DNA from: CAZIVO01 sp964542765
GTDB taxonomy: Bacteria > Planctomycetota > UBA1135 > UBA2386
DNA length: 64,000 nucleotides
Direction: 5' to 3'
NCBI GenBank assembly: GCA_964542765.1
Contig: CAZIVO010000007.1
Span: forward strand, 1-64,000
In this document: positions 9,922 to 18,559 of the stretch, piece by piece
How the letters are laid out: each line of letters opens with the position of its first letter
Numbering within the stretch: the stretch's first letter is position 1
Program-made: the position numbers and the translations under genes
Notes under the pieces: model-generated
Database searches by the model: none
What the model was told of the DNA's origin: nothing
The model's input: the letters and a program-made list of their open reading frames with translations, nothing else

Positions 9922-11565
9922 TCAGCGGTTCTTTTCGAACTCATCACCGGGGGTCCAGGTAGGCGCCGCATCCGAGTTCGCGGTTCGCACCAGACATTCG
10001 AGGATGAAGTGCATGTCCGCAACAGCTCCATCCAGAACCCATCGATCATCAAACTCGTCGCTCGGTTGGTGGTAATGAACGGTGGTGTACATGCGCTTGA
10101 TGCGCGTGCGTCCGGTGTTCTTTTCGGTGAATCGTGACCCGGCCTTGAAAAAGGCGGAAGGGATTCCGGCGCGGGCAAAGGAAAAGTGGTCGGATCGATA
10201 GAACAGGCCGAGATCGACATTTGGGTTGGCGACAAGAACCCGCCCGCGCCTGCGTGCGACTTGGTCAGCCAGTGTGGTCAGAGAGTTCTTGCCATGCCCG
10301 ATCATCGCGATGTCGGTGGTGCGGCCCCAGATATTGACGCCGTCGATATTGAAGTTGGCGATCAGCTTGCGACGAGGGAAGGTCGGGTTTTTCGCATACC
10401 ACTTTGAGCCGAGAAGACCTGATTCCTCTGCGGTGACGGCGGCAAAGAGAATGGTGCGCCGAGGCCGGCTTTCGAGCGCGGCACACGCTCGCGCCAAGCT
10501 GATCAGGGCTGCGGAGCCGGTCGCGTTATCGAGTCCGCCGTTATAGATGGCATCGCCTTTCTTGGGCCTACCGATGCCCAGATGGTCGAAGTGAGCGGTG
10601 ACGACCACTATCTCATCACGGATCTTGGGGTCGCTCCCCGGCAGAATCCCCAGGACATTCGCAGACTCGAGTTGGCGGGTTGAATTATGGATGGCGAGGT
10701 CTGCGGTCACACCGAGTGGCACCGGGCGAAAGTCGCGTGTTTCGGCCCTGGCGCGGAGGGAGTCGAGATCATGACCTCCGAGTGCTGCCATCTTTCGGGC
10801 CGCCTCTTCGGAGCACCAGGATCGGATCTTCAGGTGGGGCTCTTCCTTTGCGAAGGGTAGCCAGAAGTTCTCACGCCCATGCGTGGCCTGGATCACCTGG
10901 AACGGATATCCGGCGGATGGCGTGGTGTGGATGACGATGGCCCCAGCGGCTCCGCGCCGCGCGGCCTCTTCGAACTTGTAAGACCAGCGACCGTAGTAGA
11001 GACGGGTGCGGCCAGCGAATAGCGCGGGATCGCTGGACGGATCATTGTTCATGAAGAGGAGAACCTTGTCTTGCAGGTCGGCACCCTTGAAGTCATCCCA
11101 GTTTTGCTCGGGCGCGTGGATCCCGTAGCCTACGAACACGATCTCGGCATGTTCGAAGGCCTGGTTTTCGCCGGGGCCACCAGCGGTCGCCGTGTAGTCG
11201 ACGGGTGCTGAGAATGAAGCTTCTCCCTTGGCGCCCTTCACGCTCAGCGGGCGAGTGACCTCGCTGGTGATTCCGACCAGAGGCACTCGCTGTTCCCACC
11301 GATTGTCGCTGTCCCCACCTGGCTCGAGGCCAAACATTTCGAATTGAGTGGCGATGTAGAGGCGGCTGAGGTGATCGCCGCGGCTGGCAACACCTCGTCC
11401 CTCGAACAGGTCGTGGCTGAGAATACGCAGAGGGCCGGCAAAGCCGGGCACGGTGATGAGATGCTCAACTTCTTGCGCGGGGTTTCCCCGGAGGTCTTGC
11501 GGGGAAGCGGTTGCCGAGGTTGCCACTGCAGCGGCACAGGAAATGGACATGAGGAAGGATCGCAT
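9922..11565 (-). CDS. Secreted M28-family zinc aminopeptidase with PA domain
   Basis: A 547-residue exported metallopeptidase. The signal peptide is MRSFLMSISCAAAVATSATA. A protease-associated domain occupies about residues 130-260 (FVGYGIHAPEQNWDDFKGADLQDKVLLFMNNDP). The M28 domain has the co-catalytic zinc motifs in order: AHFDHLG (His325), GGLDNATGS (Asp346), TAEESGLLGS (catalytic and ligand Glu), FNIDGVN (Asp) and SDHFSFARAGIP (His). The family removes N-terminal amino acids from peptides outside the cytoplasm; the exact specificity is unknown. It diverges from the choline-kinase-like gene over an 80-bp spacer. Confidence 0.93.
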   Translation of the reverse strand: MRSFLMSISCAAAVATSATASPQDLRGNPAQEVEHLITVPGFAGPLRILSHDLFEGRGVASRGDHLSRLYIATQFEMFGLEPGGDSDNRWEQRVPLVGITSEVTRPLSVKGAKGEASFSAPVDYTATAGGPGENQAFEHAEIVFVGYGIHAPEQNWDDFKGADLQDKVLLFMNNDPSSDPALFAGRTRLYYGRWSYKFEEAARRGAAGAIVIHTTPSAGYPFQVIQATHGRENFWLPFAKEEPHLKIRSWCSEEAARKMAALGGHDLDSLRARAETRDFRPVPLGVTADLAIHNSTRQLESANVLGILPGSDPKIRDEIVVVTAHFDHLGIGRPKKGDAIYNGGLDNATGSAALISLARACAALESRPRRTILFAAVTAEESGLLGSKWYAKNPTFPRRKLIANFNIDGVNIWGRTTDIAMIGHGKNSLTTLADQVARRRGRVLVANPNVDLGLFYRSDHFSFARAGIPSAFFKAGSRFTEKNTGRTRIKRMYTTVHYHQPSDEFDDRWVLDGAVADMHFILECLVRTANSDAAPTWTPGDEFEKNR

Positions 11566-11645
11566 GCTGCCATATTGCCCTCAGTCCGGCGTCATTTCGA
11601 TACCATCGGGAAACCCTTTCACAGATCGTGTATCAACGGGTCCTC

Positions 11646-12500
11646 ATGTCCGAGTCTCGCATCCGTGGTTTGCCGATCTGGCAGGGTGAAATCGAGATTG
11701 AGCCCCTGGATGGGGGCCTCACCAATCTCAATTACAAGGTCCGTGACGGCGAGCGGACCTATGCTGTGCGCGCTGGCGAAGACGATGTGATTCTTGGCAT
11801 CGACCGCCAAAATGAACGTGTCTGCGCAAGAGCGGCCGCGGACCTGGGCGTTGCGCCGGGTATTGCGTGGTGCGAGGGAGGCCTCACCGTGGCGCAGTTC
11901 ATTGATGGCCAGGCGCTTACTGTGGAGACCGCGAATTCATCCGATCGCCTCGAGCAAATTGCCGCGACGCTGCGCTGCATCCATGAAGAAGGTGTCGAGG
12001 CAGCAAGCGGCATGTCGAAGTTCACGGCGTTCGAGGTGGCTCGTAGCTATATTGCAACGGCGATCGGTCGGGGTAACGAACTCCCTGGGCCCTCGAAGTC
12101 TCTGTCTGACGAACTGGCGGAACTCGAGAGTTGCTTGCCTGCGTACCGTCCGACTTTTTGTCACAACGACATGATGCCGGGCAATGTCATCATCGATGAA
12201 TCGCGCGTCTGGATCATTGATTGGGAATATGCGGGCTGCGGCGATCCCTGTTTTGATCTGGCGGGATTTGCGTCAAACTGCGAATTCGATCCGGCGACCG
12301 AGCAACGGTGGCTCGAGGCTTACCATGGCTCGGTAACGGCAGAGTCCGAGCGCCACTTCAGGATTCTCAAGGCGATGGCGGCCCTGCGCGAATGTCTTTG
12401 GGCGGTCATCAAGGGTGAAGCGGCCGAGATCGCTTTCGATTATGGGGGCTACCGGGATGAGAACTGGGAGAAGTACCGGGCAGCGTTGCGGGAAGTGTGA
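11646..12500 (+). CDS. Choline/ethanolamine kinase-like phosphotransferase
   Basis: A 284-residue APH/choline-kinase-fold protein. GGLTNLNYKV is the nucleotide-binding loop, FCHNDMMPGNVII the catalytic loop with the Asp base, and VWIIDWEYAGCGDPCFDLAGFASN the magnesium-binding loop and choline-kinase signature. Family members phosphorylate choline, ethanolamine or related amino alcohols. ATG 11646 was preferred to an in-frame GTG at 11628. It precedes the phosphonate genes in the same direction as the HD oxygenase (268-bp gap), so a role with aminoalcohol or aminophosphonate substrates is plausible but inferred. Confidence 0.85.
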   Translation: MSESRIRGLPIWQGEIEIEPLDGGLTNLNYKVRDGERTYAVRAGEDDVILGIDRQNERVCARAAADLGVAPGIAWCEGGLTVAQFIDGQALTVETANSSDRLEQIAATLRCIHEEGVEAASGMSKFTAFEVARSYIATAIGRGNELPGPSKSLSDELAELESCLPAYRPTFCHNDMMPGNVIIDESRVWIIDWEYAGCGDPCFDLAGFASNCEFDPATEQRWLEAYHGSVTAESERHFRILKAMAALRECLWAVIKGEAAEIAFDYGGYRDENWEKYRAALREV

Positions 12501-12768
12501 TGTCGCGGCCCACATGGCCTGTCCGGGGGCTTTCAACAAGTGAGAAGCACGGGGTTTACGTCGCATGGCCAGTTCGGGAAGTTGCTCGTTGGAACTCCGG
12601 CGGAGAAAATTTGATTCTCGGTGTGTGAATTCCGATGGAATGGGTGGGAAGCGATTCTCCTGTCGGCATCAATCAGAAGGGCGCCTCCTTGTGGTGCTGG
12701 CGGATGTTTCCGGTGAGACAGAATTCTAGACCGATGGTTGGACCGTGTTACGATCCGCGACTAATTCG

Positions 12769-13329
12769 ATGAACTGGACGGACAGCATCTTCACGCTCTT
12801 TGCTGAGCATGGCGGCGGCGCTTATTTTGGCGAGCCGGTCTCCCAGACCGATCACGCTCTGCAAGTTGCTCACCTCGCCGAGAAGGAAGGGGTTTCTCCA
12901 GCGTTGATCACAGCCGCGCTGCTCCATGACATTGGTCATCTTCTGAATCTCCAGCAGCACGGCACCGAACAACTGTCCGTCGACACGATGCATGAGTACC
13001 GAGGGAGCACGTGGTTGCGCGCATGGTTTGGACCGGAGGTGTTCGAGCCGGTTCGTTTGCACGTCGATGCGAAGCGCTATCTCTGCGTCTCTCAGCCTGG
13101 TTATCTCGACACCCTGTCGCCCGCTTCCGCTAAAAGCTTGGGCCTGCAGGGCGGGCCTTTTTCGGCCGAGGAGGCACTCTCATTTCCCGAGCGACCGTTC
13201 GCTGACGATGCGATTGCGCTGCGGCGGTGGGATGAACTCGCAAAGGACATCAAGGCCAAGACGCCTGACCTCGATCATTTTCACAAGTATGTGAAGACGG
13301 CCCACGAGACTGCTCGGCAGGTAGAGTAG
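12769..13329 (+). CDS. PhnZ-like HD-domain mixed-valent di-iron oxygenase (phosphonate operon HD protein)
   Basis: A 186-residue HD-domain protein of the phosphonate-operon-associated HD family that includes PhnZ and TmpB, which use a mixed-valent di-iron centre to cleave the C-P bond of 1-hydroxyphosphonates. His29, His53-Asp54, His57, His75, His98 and Lys102 have the spacing of PhnZ's H34, H58-D59, H62, H80, H104 and K108 as I recall them. The PhnZ-specific pair Tyr24/Glu27 corresponds to Y19xxE22 here (AYFGE). That pair separates oxygenases from HD phosphohydrolases. I chose ATG 12769; GTG 12745 is upstream in frame. It is convergent with phnW 22 bp away. No PhnY*-type 2-oxoglutarate dioxygenase is present in the window to make the hydroxylated substrate. 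Confidence 0.88.
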   Translation: MNWTDSIFTLFAEHGGGAYFGEPVSQTDHALQVAHLAEKEGVSPALITAALLHDIGHLLNLQQHGTEQLSVDTMHEYRGSTWLRAWFGPEVFEPVRLHVDAKRYLCVSQPGYLDTLSPASAKSLGLQGGPFSAEEALSFPERPFADDAIALRRWDELAKDIKAKTPDLDHFHKYVKTAHETARQVE

Positions 13330-13334
13330 GGCGC

Positions 13335-13349
13335 GCCACCATCAGTGGC
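13335..13349. terminator. Small hairpin between convergent HD oxygenase gene and phnW
   Basis: GCCAC (13335-13339) and GTGGC (13345-13349) form a 5-bp stem with a 5-nt loop in the 22-bp gap between two convergent stops. It overlaps a second short palindrome (GGCCT TC AGGCC, 13347-13358). This is weak evidence for termination. Confidence 0.25.
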
Positions 13350-13351
13350 CT

Positions 13352-14476
13352 TCAGGCCTGGATTTCTCGAATGGCATCGACCAAGCCGCGTACGTCTTCG
13401 GCATCGATGGCGCCGATATTGGCGATCCGGAAAGTGTCCACCTCGGTGAGTTTCCCGGGGTAGATGATGTACCCCTTGTCGTGCAGCGCTTCGTAGAACG
13501 GCCAAAACTCGAAGCTGCCCGGGCACAGGAAGGTTGTGATGATCCAGCTCTGATAAGGTTCGGGCACGAAGGTCGCGAAGCCGAGTTCTGCCAGACCCTC
13601 GACCAGGACGTCGTGGTTTTCGCGGTAACGCCGGGCGCGACCGGCGATGCCGCCTTCCTCCCTCAGTTCGAGTAGGGCCTGTCGGAAGGCGAGCAAAACA
13701 TGGGTGGGCGGGGTGTAGCGAAATTTCCCGTGTGTCTCGAAACCCTTCCACTGATCGTGCAGGTCGAGGCACAGGGATCGGGCTGATCCAGCACACCGCT
13801 CGATGGCGGATCTTCTTGATAGAACGAACGCGAATCCCGGCACCCCCTCGATGCATTTGTTCGCGGATCCAACGAGGTGGTCGATGGGGCCGACACTGAA
13901 GTCGATCGGTTTCCCAGGCCCTGTCTCGTAGGCTCCGAATGTCGAGATCGCATCGACGATGAACCGTCGATTGTTTTGTTCGACCACCGCTGCAATCTCT
14001 CCGAGTGGATTGAGGAGGCCGGTCGTGGTTTCGCAATGCACGCAAACAACGTGGGTGATTTCCGGATCAGATTGCAGCGCAGCGCCGACTGCGTCGGCTG
14101 AATGCGGACGGTCTTCAGGGTCTTCGATGACCACATGGGGGATGCCGAGCGCACGGGCCATCCATTCGATGCGTTGACCGTAGGCTCCATTTCGGAGGAC
14201 GAGGATCTTGCCGTCCGCGGGGATAGCTGAACCGATGACCGCCTCGACGCCGAAGCTCCCGCTTCCCTGCATGAGGGTGCAGGTGAGATCCTCATCGCTA
14301 TTGGCCAGGCCGACGAGTTCTTCTCGGATTTCTCGTGTCAGGTCGACGCAATCCGCATCCCATGACCCTATATCGATCAACATCTCGCCCTTCACACGCG
14401 GCGAGGTGGTCAAGGGCCCAGGGGTAAAGAGGATCCGTTCGCCGGATCGATTGCCCGGAGTGAAGCCCTCTACCAT
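13352..14476 (-). CDS. phnW: 2-aminoethylphosphonate:pyruvate transaminase
   Basis: A 374-residue class V PLP aminotransferase that converts 2-aminoethylphosphonate plus pyruvate to phosphonoacetaldehyde plus alanine. ILFTPGPLTTS opens the fold, MQGSGSFGVEAVIGS is the cofactor phosphate region, HCETTTGLLNP and FIVDAISTFGA hold the PLP-ring contacts, and GSANKCIEGVPGFAFV carries the Schiff-base Lys207. The C-terminal YIIYPGKLTEVDTFRIANIG is typical of PhnW. It overlaps phnY by 7 bp (14470-14476) and is third in the phnA-phnY-phnW operon read leftward, feeding phosphonoacetaldehyde to PhnY. Confidence 0.94.
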   Translation of the reverse strand: MVEGFTPGNRSGERILFTPGPLTTSPRVKGEMLIDIGSWDADCVDLTREIREELVGLANSDEDLTCTLMQGSGSFGVEAVIGSAIPADGKILVLRNGAYGQRIEWMARALGIPHVVIEDPEDRPHSADAVGAALQSDPEITHVVCVHCETTTGLLNPLGEIAAVVEQNNRRFIVDAISTFGAYETGPGKPIDFSVGPIDHLVGSANKCIEGVPGFAFVLSRRSAIERCAGSARSLCLDLHDQWKGFETHGKFRYTPPTHVLLAFRQALLELREEGGIAGRARRYRENHDVLVEGLAELGFATFVPEPYQSWIITTFLCPGSFEFWPFYEALHDKGYIIYPGKLTEVDTFRIANIGAIDAEDVRGLVDAIREIQA

Positions 14477-15882
14477 GGGAGGGAGAATGTCTTGACGGTT
14501 GTCATGTACTTGATGGTTTCGATCACGCCTTCCTTGACGCCGAGTCCCGAATCCTTGACGCCGCCAAAGGGCGAACTTTCGATCCGGTAGCCGGGAACCT
14601 CATTGATATTGACGGTGCCGGTTCGGATCGATCGGATGGCGCGCCTTGCCTGGTCGAGGCTGTCGGTGATGACTCCGCACGACAGGCCGTATGGGGTCGA
14701 GTTCGCCACCTCGATGGCATCGTCGAGGTCGGTCACGGAGATCACGGGCGCCAGAGGGCCGAAAGCTTCCTGGCACACCATGCTGGTATCGCGCGGAACC
14801 TCGTCGATCACGGTGGCCGGCAGTGAGGCTCCCTGCCGATCTCCTCCGAGGAGGACCCTTGCACCATCCGCGACAGCCTGTCCGAGAAGGTGTTCGAGGC
14901 GCTTGGCAGCATCTTCGTCGATCACGGTGCCGACACTGGTTCGAGGGTCCATCGGATCACCCGTTGTGAAGGCGCGGGCATTCTCGACGAGGAGCTTGGT
15001 GAAGTCTGCGCGGACGGATTCCTGGACGAGGATCCGCTTGACAGCCGTGCAGCGCTGTCCGGAGTTGCGGAAGGACCCTTCTGCGGCGAGCCGCGCAGCG
15101 AGGTTCAAGTCTGCATCTTCGAGGACGATGAGGGGGGAGTTACCTCCCAATTCCAGCACCAGCCTTTTGTAGCCGGCGGTTGCGGCAATGCGTTTGCCGA
15201 CCGCAACGCTGCCGGTGAAAGCAACGACCTCGACGTCGGGATGCCGGACCAGAGTCTCGGCAACCTCCGCGGTCGGTCCGAGGACCACGCTCAGGAGATC
15301 GCCTGGCAGTCCGCACTGATAGAGAACCTCGGCGACCCGTATCGCCGACAGAGGCGTCTTCTCCGAAGGCTTCAGGATCATCGGCACGCCTGCTGCGATT
15401 GCGGGCGCCACCTTGTGAAGAACCTGATTCATCGGGTGGTTGAAGGGCGTGATGGCAACCAGAGCAGCGTGCGGTTCTCGAGTGGTAAAGATCTTTCTTT
15501 GCTTGCCGTGCTCGGTCAGATCACACGAAAAGATCTGACCGTCATCGCGCAGTGCCTCCATCGATGCGAAGTGAAGGACATCACGGCAGCGGCCGATTTC
15601 GTAGGTTGAATCCCGCAGGCACAATCCCGACTCCGATGTGATGAGCTGAGCGAATTCGTCTGCGCGTTCGGTGAAAACATCCCGAGCTCGCGACAGAATC
15701 ACGCTGCGTTCATACCTGGTGAGTTTGCAGCAAGCCGATCGGGCAGTGGCGACGGCGCGCTCGGCATCGGTTTGTGTGAGCGAGGCAACGGTTCCGACGA
15801 GACTGCCGTCCCACGGGTTGGTGACGGCGATTTCGCCTTCGCCAGAAACAGGTTCGCCACCGATGTAGCAGGGTAGATCCAT
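14470..15882 (-). CDS. phnY: Phosphonoacetaldehyde dehydrogenase
   Basis: A 470-residue NAD(P)-dependent aldehyde dehydrogenase. TPFNHPMNQVLHKVAPAIAAG is the cofactor cleft, LELGGNSPLIVL carries the general-base Glu and FRNSGQRCTAVKRILV the nucleophilic Cys. Its place between phosphonoacetate hydrolase and AEP transaminase, with 1-bp and 7-bp overlaps, identifies it as the PhnY that oxidises phosphonoacetaldehyde to phosphonoacetate. Sequence alone would only say ALDH superfamily. This PhnY is not the 2-oxoglutarate hydroxylase sometimes called PhnY*. Confidence 0.92.
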   Translation of the reverse strand: MDLPCYIGGEPVSGEGEIAVTNPWDGSLVGTVASLTQTDAERAVATARSACCKLTRYERSVILSRARDVFTERADEFAQLITSESGLCLRDSTYEIGRCRDVLHFASMEALRDDGQIFSCDLTEHGKQRKIFTTREPHAALVAITPFNHPMNQVLHKVAPAIAAGVPMILKPSEKTPLSAIRVAEVLYQCGLPGDLLSVVLGPTAEVAETLVRHPDVEVVAFTGSVAVGKRIAATAGYKRLVLELGGNSPLIVLEDADLNLAARLAAEGSFRNSGQRCTAVKRILVQESVRADFTKLLVENARAFTTGDPMDPRTSVGTVIDEDAAKRLEHLLGQAVADGARVLLGGDRQGASLPATVIDEVPRDTSMVCQEAFGPLAPVISVTDLDDAIEVANSTPYGLSCGVITDSLDQARRAIRSIRTGTVNINEVPGYRIESSPFGGVKDSGLGVKEGVIETIKYMTTVKTFSLPW

Positions 15883-17132
15883 CAGTCATTCCCACAGTTG
15901 ACGGTGAACTCGAAGATATCGAAGTTACGGAGATCGCCGTAGGCGCGCTGAACGTAATCCCCCGTGAGGGGCACGGACAGAACGAAGGGCACCATCTCCT
16001 CGTAGCGTCCGCCATGCGACCGGAGGCCTGTGGCAACTTCTTGGAGATCATGATCTTCGGGCCGCTTGCCCAGAACAACATCGCGGGCAGACAGGACGCA
16101 CAAGTCGCCGATCCGGTCTTCGGGGAGTTCGAGCCTGCTTACTGCTGTCGCGCGTTCGTGAACCTCCGTGATCCCCTGCCGATCTGTTAGCCACTTCGCG
16201 ATGGGCTTTGGATCTGTGCCGTGTGCGAGATGTATCATCGCGAAGGAACCGAGAGATCCGTGGTGTCGAACATAGGGGTCGGTGATGGGGAGAATGACCC
16301 GTGCCGCTGACCCAAACAAGGATTGCAGTTCTTGTTCGAGGAAGATCACGTTCGGCGAACCATCACGGTTTTGCTTGGCATTCATGCCATGGTCAGCGGT
16401 GATGCCGATCGCGGCACCGGCAGCGAGCATCCGGCCGAGTTCCCGGTCGATTCCGGCGTGGAAGTCGAGGGCCTGGGGATCTTCAGGGGGGTGTTTGTGC
16501 TGGATGAAGTCCGTGAGTGAGAGGTAGAGAAAATCAGCCTCGCCGGTTTCTACCAGTGCGGAACCAGCTTTCAATACAAAGAGGCTGGCATCCGCGCTGT
16601 AGATGGATGGCGCAGGTTCTCCCACCAGAGCTTCGACATCTTCGATCCCATTTTCTTCGAGGGAAGTTTCGCCTGCTTTTTCCGCAGAAAAAGTGATGCC
16701 GGTAACGCCCCGAGAAAGCATCGACAGGAGTTTGTTTTTGGAGGTCGCAACAGCAACTTTTCGACCCGCTTGCGAGGCGGCGGCGAGGAGGCTTTCGGCT
16801 CGCAGGAATCGAGCATCGTTCATCATCACTTCTTCGCCGGTTTCCGGGTCGAGGAAGAAGTTGCCGGCGATGCCGTGCACCGCCGGGGAAGCGCCCGTGA
16901 TGATCGAGGCATTGTTGGTATTGGTGAAGGAGGGCAGGGCGCCTCGGCACATCCCACGGTATCCCTCCACGGCCATCCGACCCAGATTGGGCATGATGCC
17001 TCGCACCAGAGCCGCATCCAGGTATTCGCTGGCGCAGCCGTCGATGCAGATCACCACAACCGGGTGATCCGGAAGCCGATAGGTGCGGTCGTTGACGATA
17101 AAACTCGGAGCGGGGTGCGTGGTCATAGTCAT
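15882..17132 (-). CDS. phnA: Phosphonoacetate hydrolase
   Basis: A 416-residue alkaline-phosphatase-superfamily enzyme that hydrolyses the C-P bond of phosphonoacetate to acetate and phosphate. VVVICIDGCASEYLDAAL gives the first zinc ligands, LPSFTNTNNASIITGASP the nucleophilic Thr, and GITADHGMNAK the Asp-His ligands; later histidines lie in HHGSLGS and HGGRYEE. The length is close to known PhnA (about 410-425). The start ATG 17132 lies 2 bp from a 17-bp inverted-repeat arm (17134-17150); an in-frame ATG also lies at 17126. No Shine-Dalgarno sequence is visible. It is the first gene of phnA-phnY-phnW and its stop overlaps phnY by 1 bp. Confidence 0.93.
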   Translation of the reverse strand: MTMTTHPAPSFIVNDRTYRLPDHPVVVICIDGCASEYLDAALVRGIMPNLGRMAVEGYRGMCRGALPSFTNTNNASIITGASPAVHGIAGNFFLDPETGEEVMMNDARFLRAESLLAAASQAGRKVAVATSKNKLLSMLSRGVTGITFSAEKAGETSLEENGIEDVEALVGEPAPSIYSADASLFVLKAGSALVETGEADFLYLSLTDFIQHKHPPEDPQALDFHAGIDRELGRMLAAGAAIGITADHGMNAKQNRDGSPNVIFLEQELQSLFGSAARVILPITDPYVRHHGSLGSFAMIHLAHGTDPKPIAKWLTDRQGITEVHERATAVSRLELPEDRIGDLCVLSARDVVLGKRPEDHDLQEVATGLRSHGGRYEEMVPFVLSVPLTGDYVQRAYGDLRNFDIFEFTVNCGND

Positions 17133-17133
17133 G

Positions 17134-17182
17134 GAAAGTGATAAACCAGGAGACCTTCCAAGACCCCTGGTATATCACTTTC
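17134..17182. promoter_or_regulatory. Symmetric divergent operator/promoter between phnA and the glutamine-synthetase-like gene
   Basis: The left arm GAAAGTGATAAACCAGG (17134-17150) and right arm CCTGGTATATCACTTTC (17166-17182) are inverted copies with one mismatch in 17, separated by 15 nt. Each arm, read toward its gene, has the form CCTGGtnTATCACTTTC and ends 1 nt (phnA) or 3 nt (plus-strand gene) before the ATG. TGGtnTATC resembles an extended -10 (TGnTATAAT) 7 and 9 nt from the start codons, and neither gene has a Shine-Dalgarno sequence, so leaderless transcripts are possible. The symmetry could equally be two operator half-sites of one dimeric regulator, or both functions together. Confidence 0.6.
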
Positions 17183-17185
17183 ACC

Positions 17186-18559
17186 ATGGCAGAGATTCGA
17201 GGCATGCTCACCCTCGACGACCTCCGAGCTCAGGTCGCGGAGGATCGTATAGACACTGTTCTGGTGGCGTTTACAGACCTATACGGACGCTTGATGGGCA
17301 AGCGCTACGATGCCGAGTTTTTTCTCGAGTCCGCGGTCGATGGGGGTAGCCATGCTTGCGATTACCTCCTGACGACCGATATGGCCATGGAGCCCGTTGC
17401 CGGCTATGCCTTCGCCAGCTGGGAGAAGGGGTATGGCGACATCCACTTGGTCCCGGATATGGGCACCTTGCGTGTTGCGAGCTGGCTCGACCGCACCGCC
17501 ATGGTCTTGTGCGACATCAAGGATTCACACGACCTGGTCCCGGTGGCGCCCAGATCGATGCTTTCTCGCCAGATCGAGCGGGCGAAGAGCATGGGGCTGA
17601 CGGCCATGGCCGGCTCGGAGCTGGAGTTCTACGTCTTCGAGGACACCTATCAGGAAGCGGAGGCAGAACATTTCCATGATCTGCAGCCAGCCGGTTGGTA
17701 CATCGAGGATTACCACATGCTGCAGGGGATGCGTGGTGAGGAGTACATCGGCGCAGTGCGCCGCCACTTGCGCGACTCCGGGGTCCCGGTGGAAAACAGC
17801 AAGGGTGAGTGGGGTCTCGGTCAGCATGAACTCAATGTTCGCTACGCTGACGCCTTGACGATGGCCGACCGGCATTGCGTCTACAAGCAGTGCCTGAAGG
17901 AGGTCGCTGAACTCACCGGGCGGAGCGTCACCTTCATGGCGAAGTTTGCCACCGAGAGCGCGGGCTCCAGTTGCCATGTGCACGTGAGCCTTCAAAAGGA
18001 TGGCAGCAATGCATTCGTGGGTGATGGGAAGCTCGGTCCGATTTCCTGTTCGGATGAGTTTCGTTGGTTCCTCGGCGGATGGATTGCACACGCTCCCGAG
18101 GTCATGGCCTGTTATGCGCCAAACCCCAACTCCTACAAGCGATATCAATCTGGATCATGGGCGCCGACCCGGCTGGCCTGGGCGCATGACAATCGGACCG
18201 CGGGCTTCAGAATTGTCGGGTCCGGGCCGAACCTGCGGATCGAGTGCCGGATCCCCGGCGCTGACTGCAACCCTTACTTGACGTATGCCGCCGCGCTTGC
18301 GTCCGGCCTCGATGGAATCGAGAACCGCATCGAGCCGCCGCCGATCTTCGAGGGCGATGTCTATGGCGCGGACGACCAGCCTCATGTTCCTCGCACGCTC
18401 GATGATGCGATAGAGAAGTTCGAGGCGAGCGATTTCGTCAAGGATTCGTTCGGGCTTGACGTGGTCGAGCATCTCACTCATTTCTTCCGGACCGAACAGG
18501 CCGCCTGCGATCGGGCGGTCACGGATTGGGAACGTAAGCGGTACTTCGAACAGATCTGA
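17186..18559 (+). CDS. Glutamine-synthetase-like gamma-glutamyl amine ligase (PuuA-like)
   Basis: A 457-residue glutamine synthetase superfamily ligase. Motifs in order: VAFTDLYGRLMGKRYDAEFF, AGSELEFYVFE (metal Glu), GLGQHELNVRY, ATESAGSSCHVHVSL (substrate and metal), NSYKRYQSGSWAPTRLAW, and RIECRIPGADCNPYLTYAAALASG. This subgroup usually joins glutamate through its gamma-carboxyl to an amine (putrescine, ethanolamine, methylamine) rather than to ammonia. The next gene being a PuuD-like gamma-glutamyl hydrolase supports that. ATG 17186 was preferred to GTG 17138, which would be inside the inverted repeat. The acceptor amine is unknown. Divergence from phnA through shared symmetric elements suggests an aminophosphonate or related amine. 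Confidence 0.85.
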   Translation: MAEIRGMLTLDDLRAQVAEDRIDTVLVAFTDLYGRLMGKRYDAEFFLESAVDGGSHACDYLLTTDMAMEPVAGYAFASWEKGYGDIHLVPDMGTLRVASWLDRTAMVLCDIKDSHDLVPVAPRSMLSRQIERAKSMGLTAMAGSELEFYVFEDTYQEAEAEHFHDLQPAGWYIEDYHMLQGMRGEEYIGAVRRHLRDSGVPVENSKGEWGLGQHELNVRYADALTMADRHCVYKQCLKEVAELTGRSVTFMAKFATESAGSSCHVHVSLQKDGSNAFVGDGKLGPISCSDEFRWFLGGWIAHAPEVMACYAPNPNSYKRYQSGSWAPTRLAWAHDNRTAGFRIVGSGPNLRIECRIPGADCNPYLTYAAALASGLDGIENRIEPPPIFEGDVYGADDQPHVPRTLDDAIEKFEASDFVKDSFGLDVVEHLTHFFRTEQAACDRAVTDWERKRYFEQI

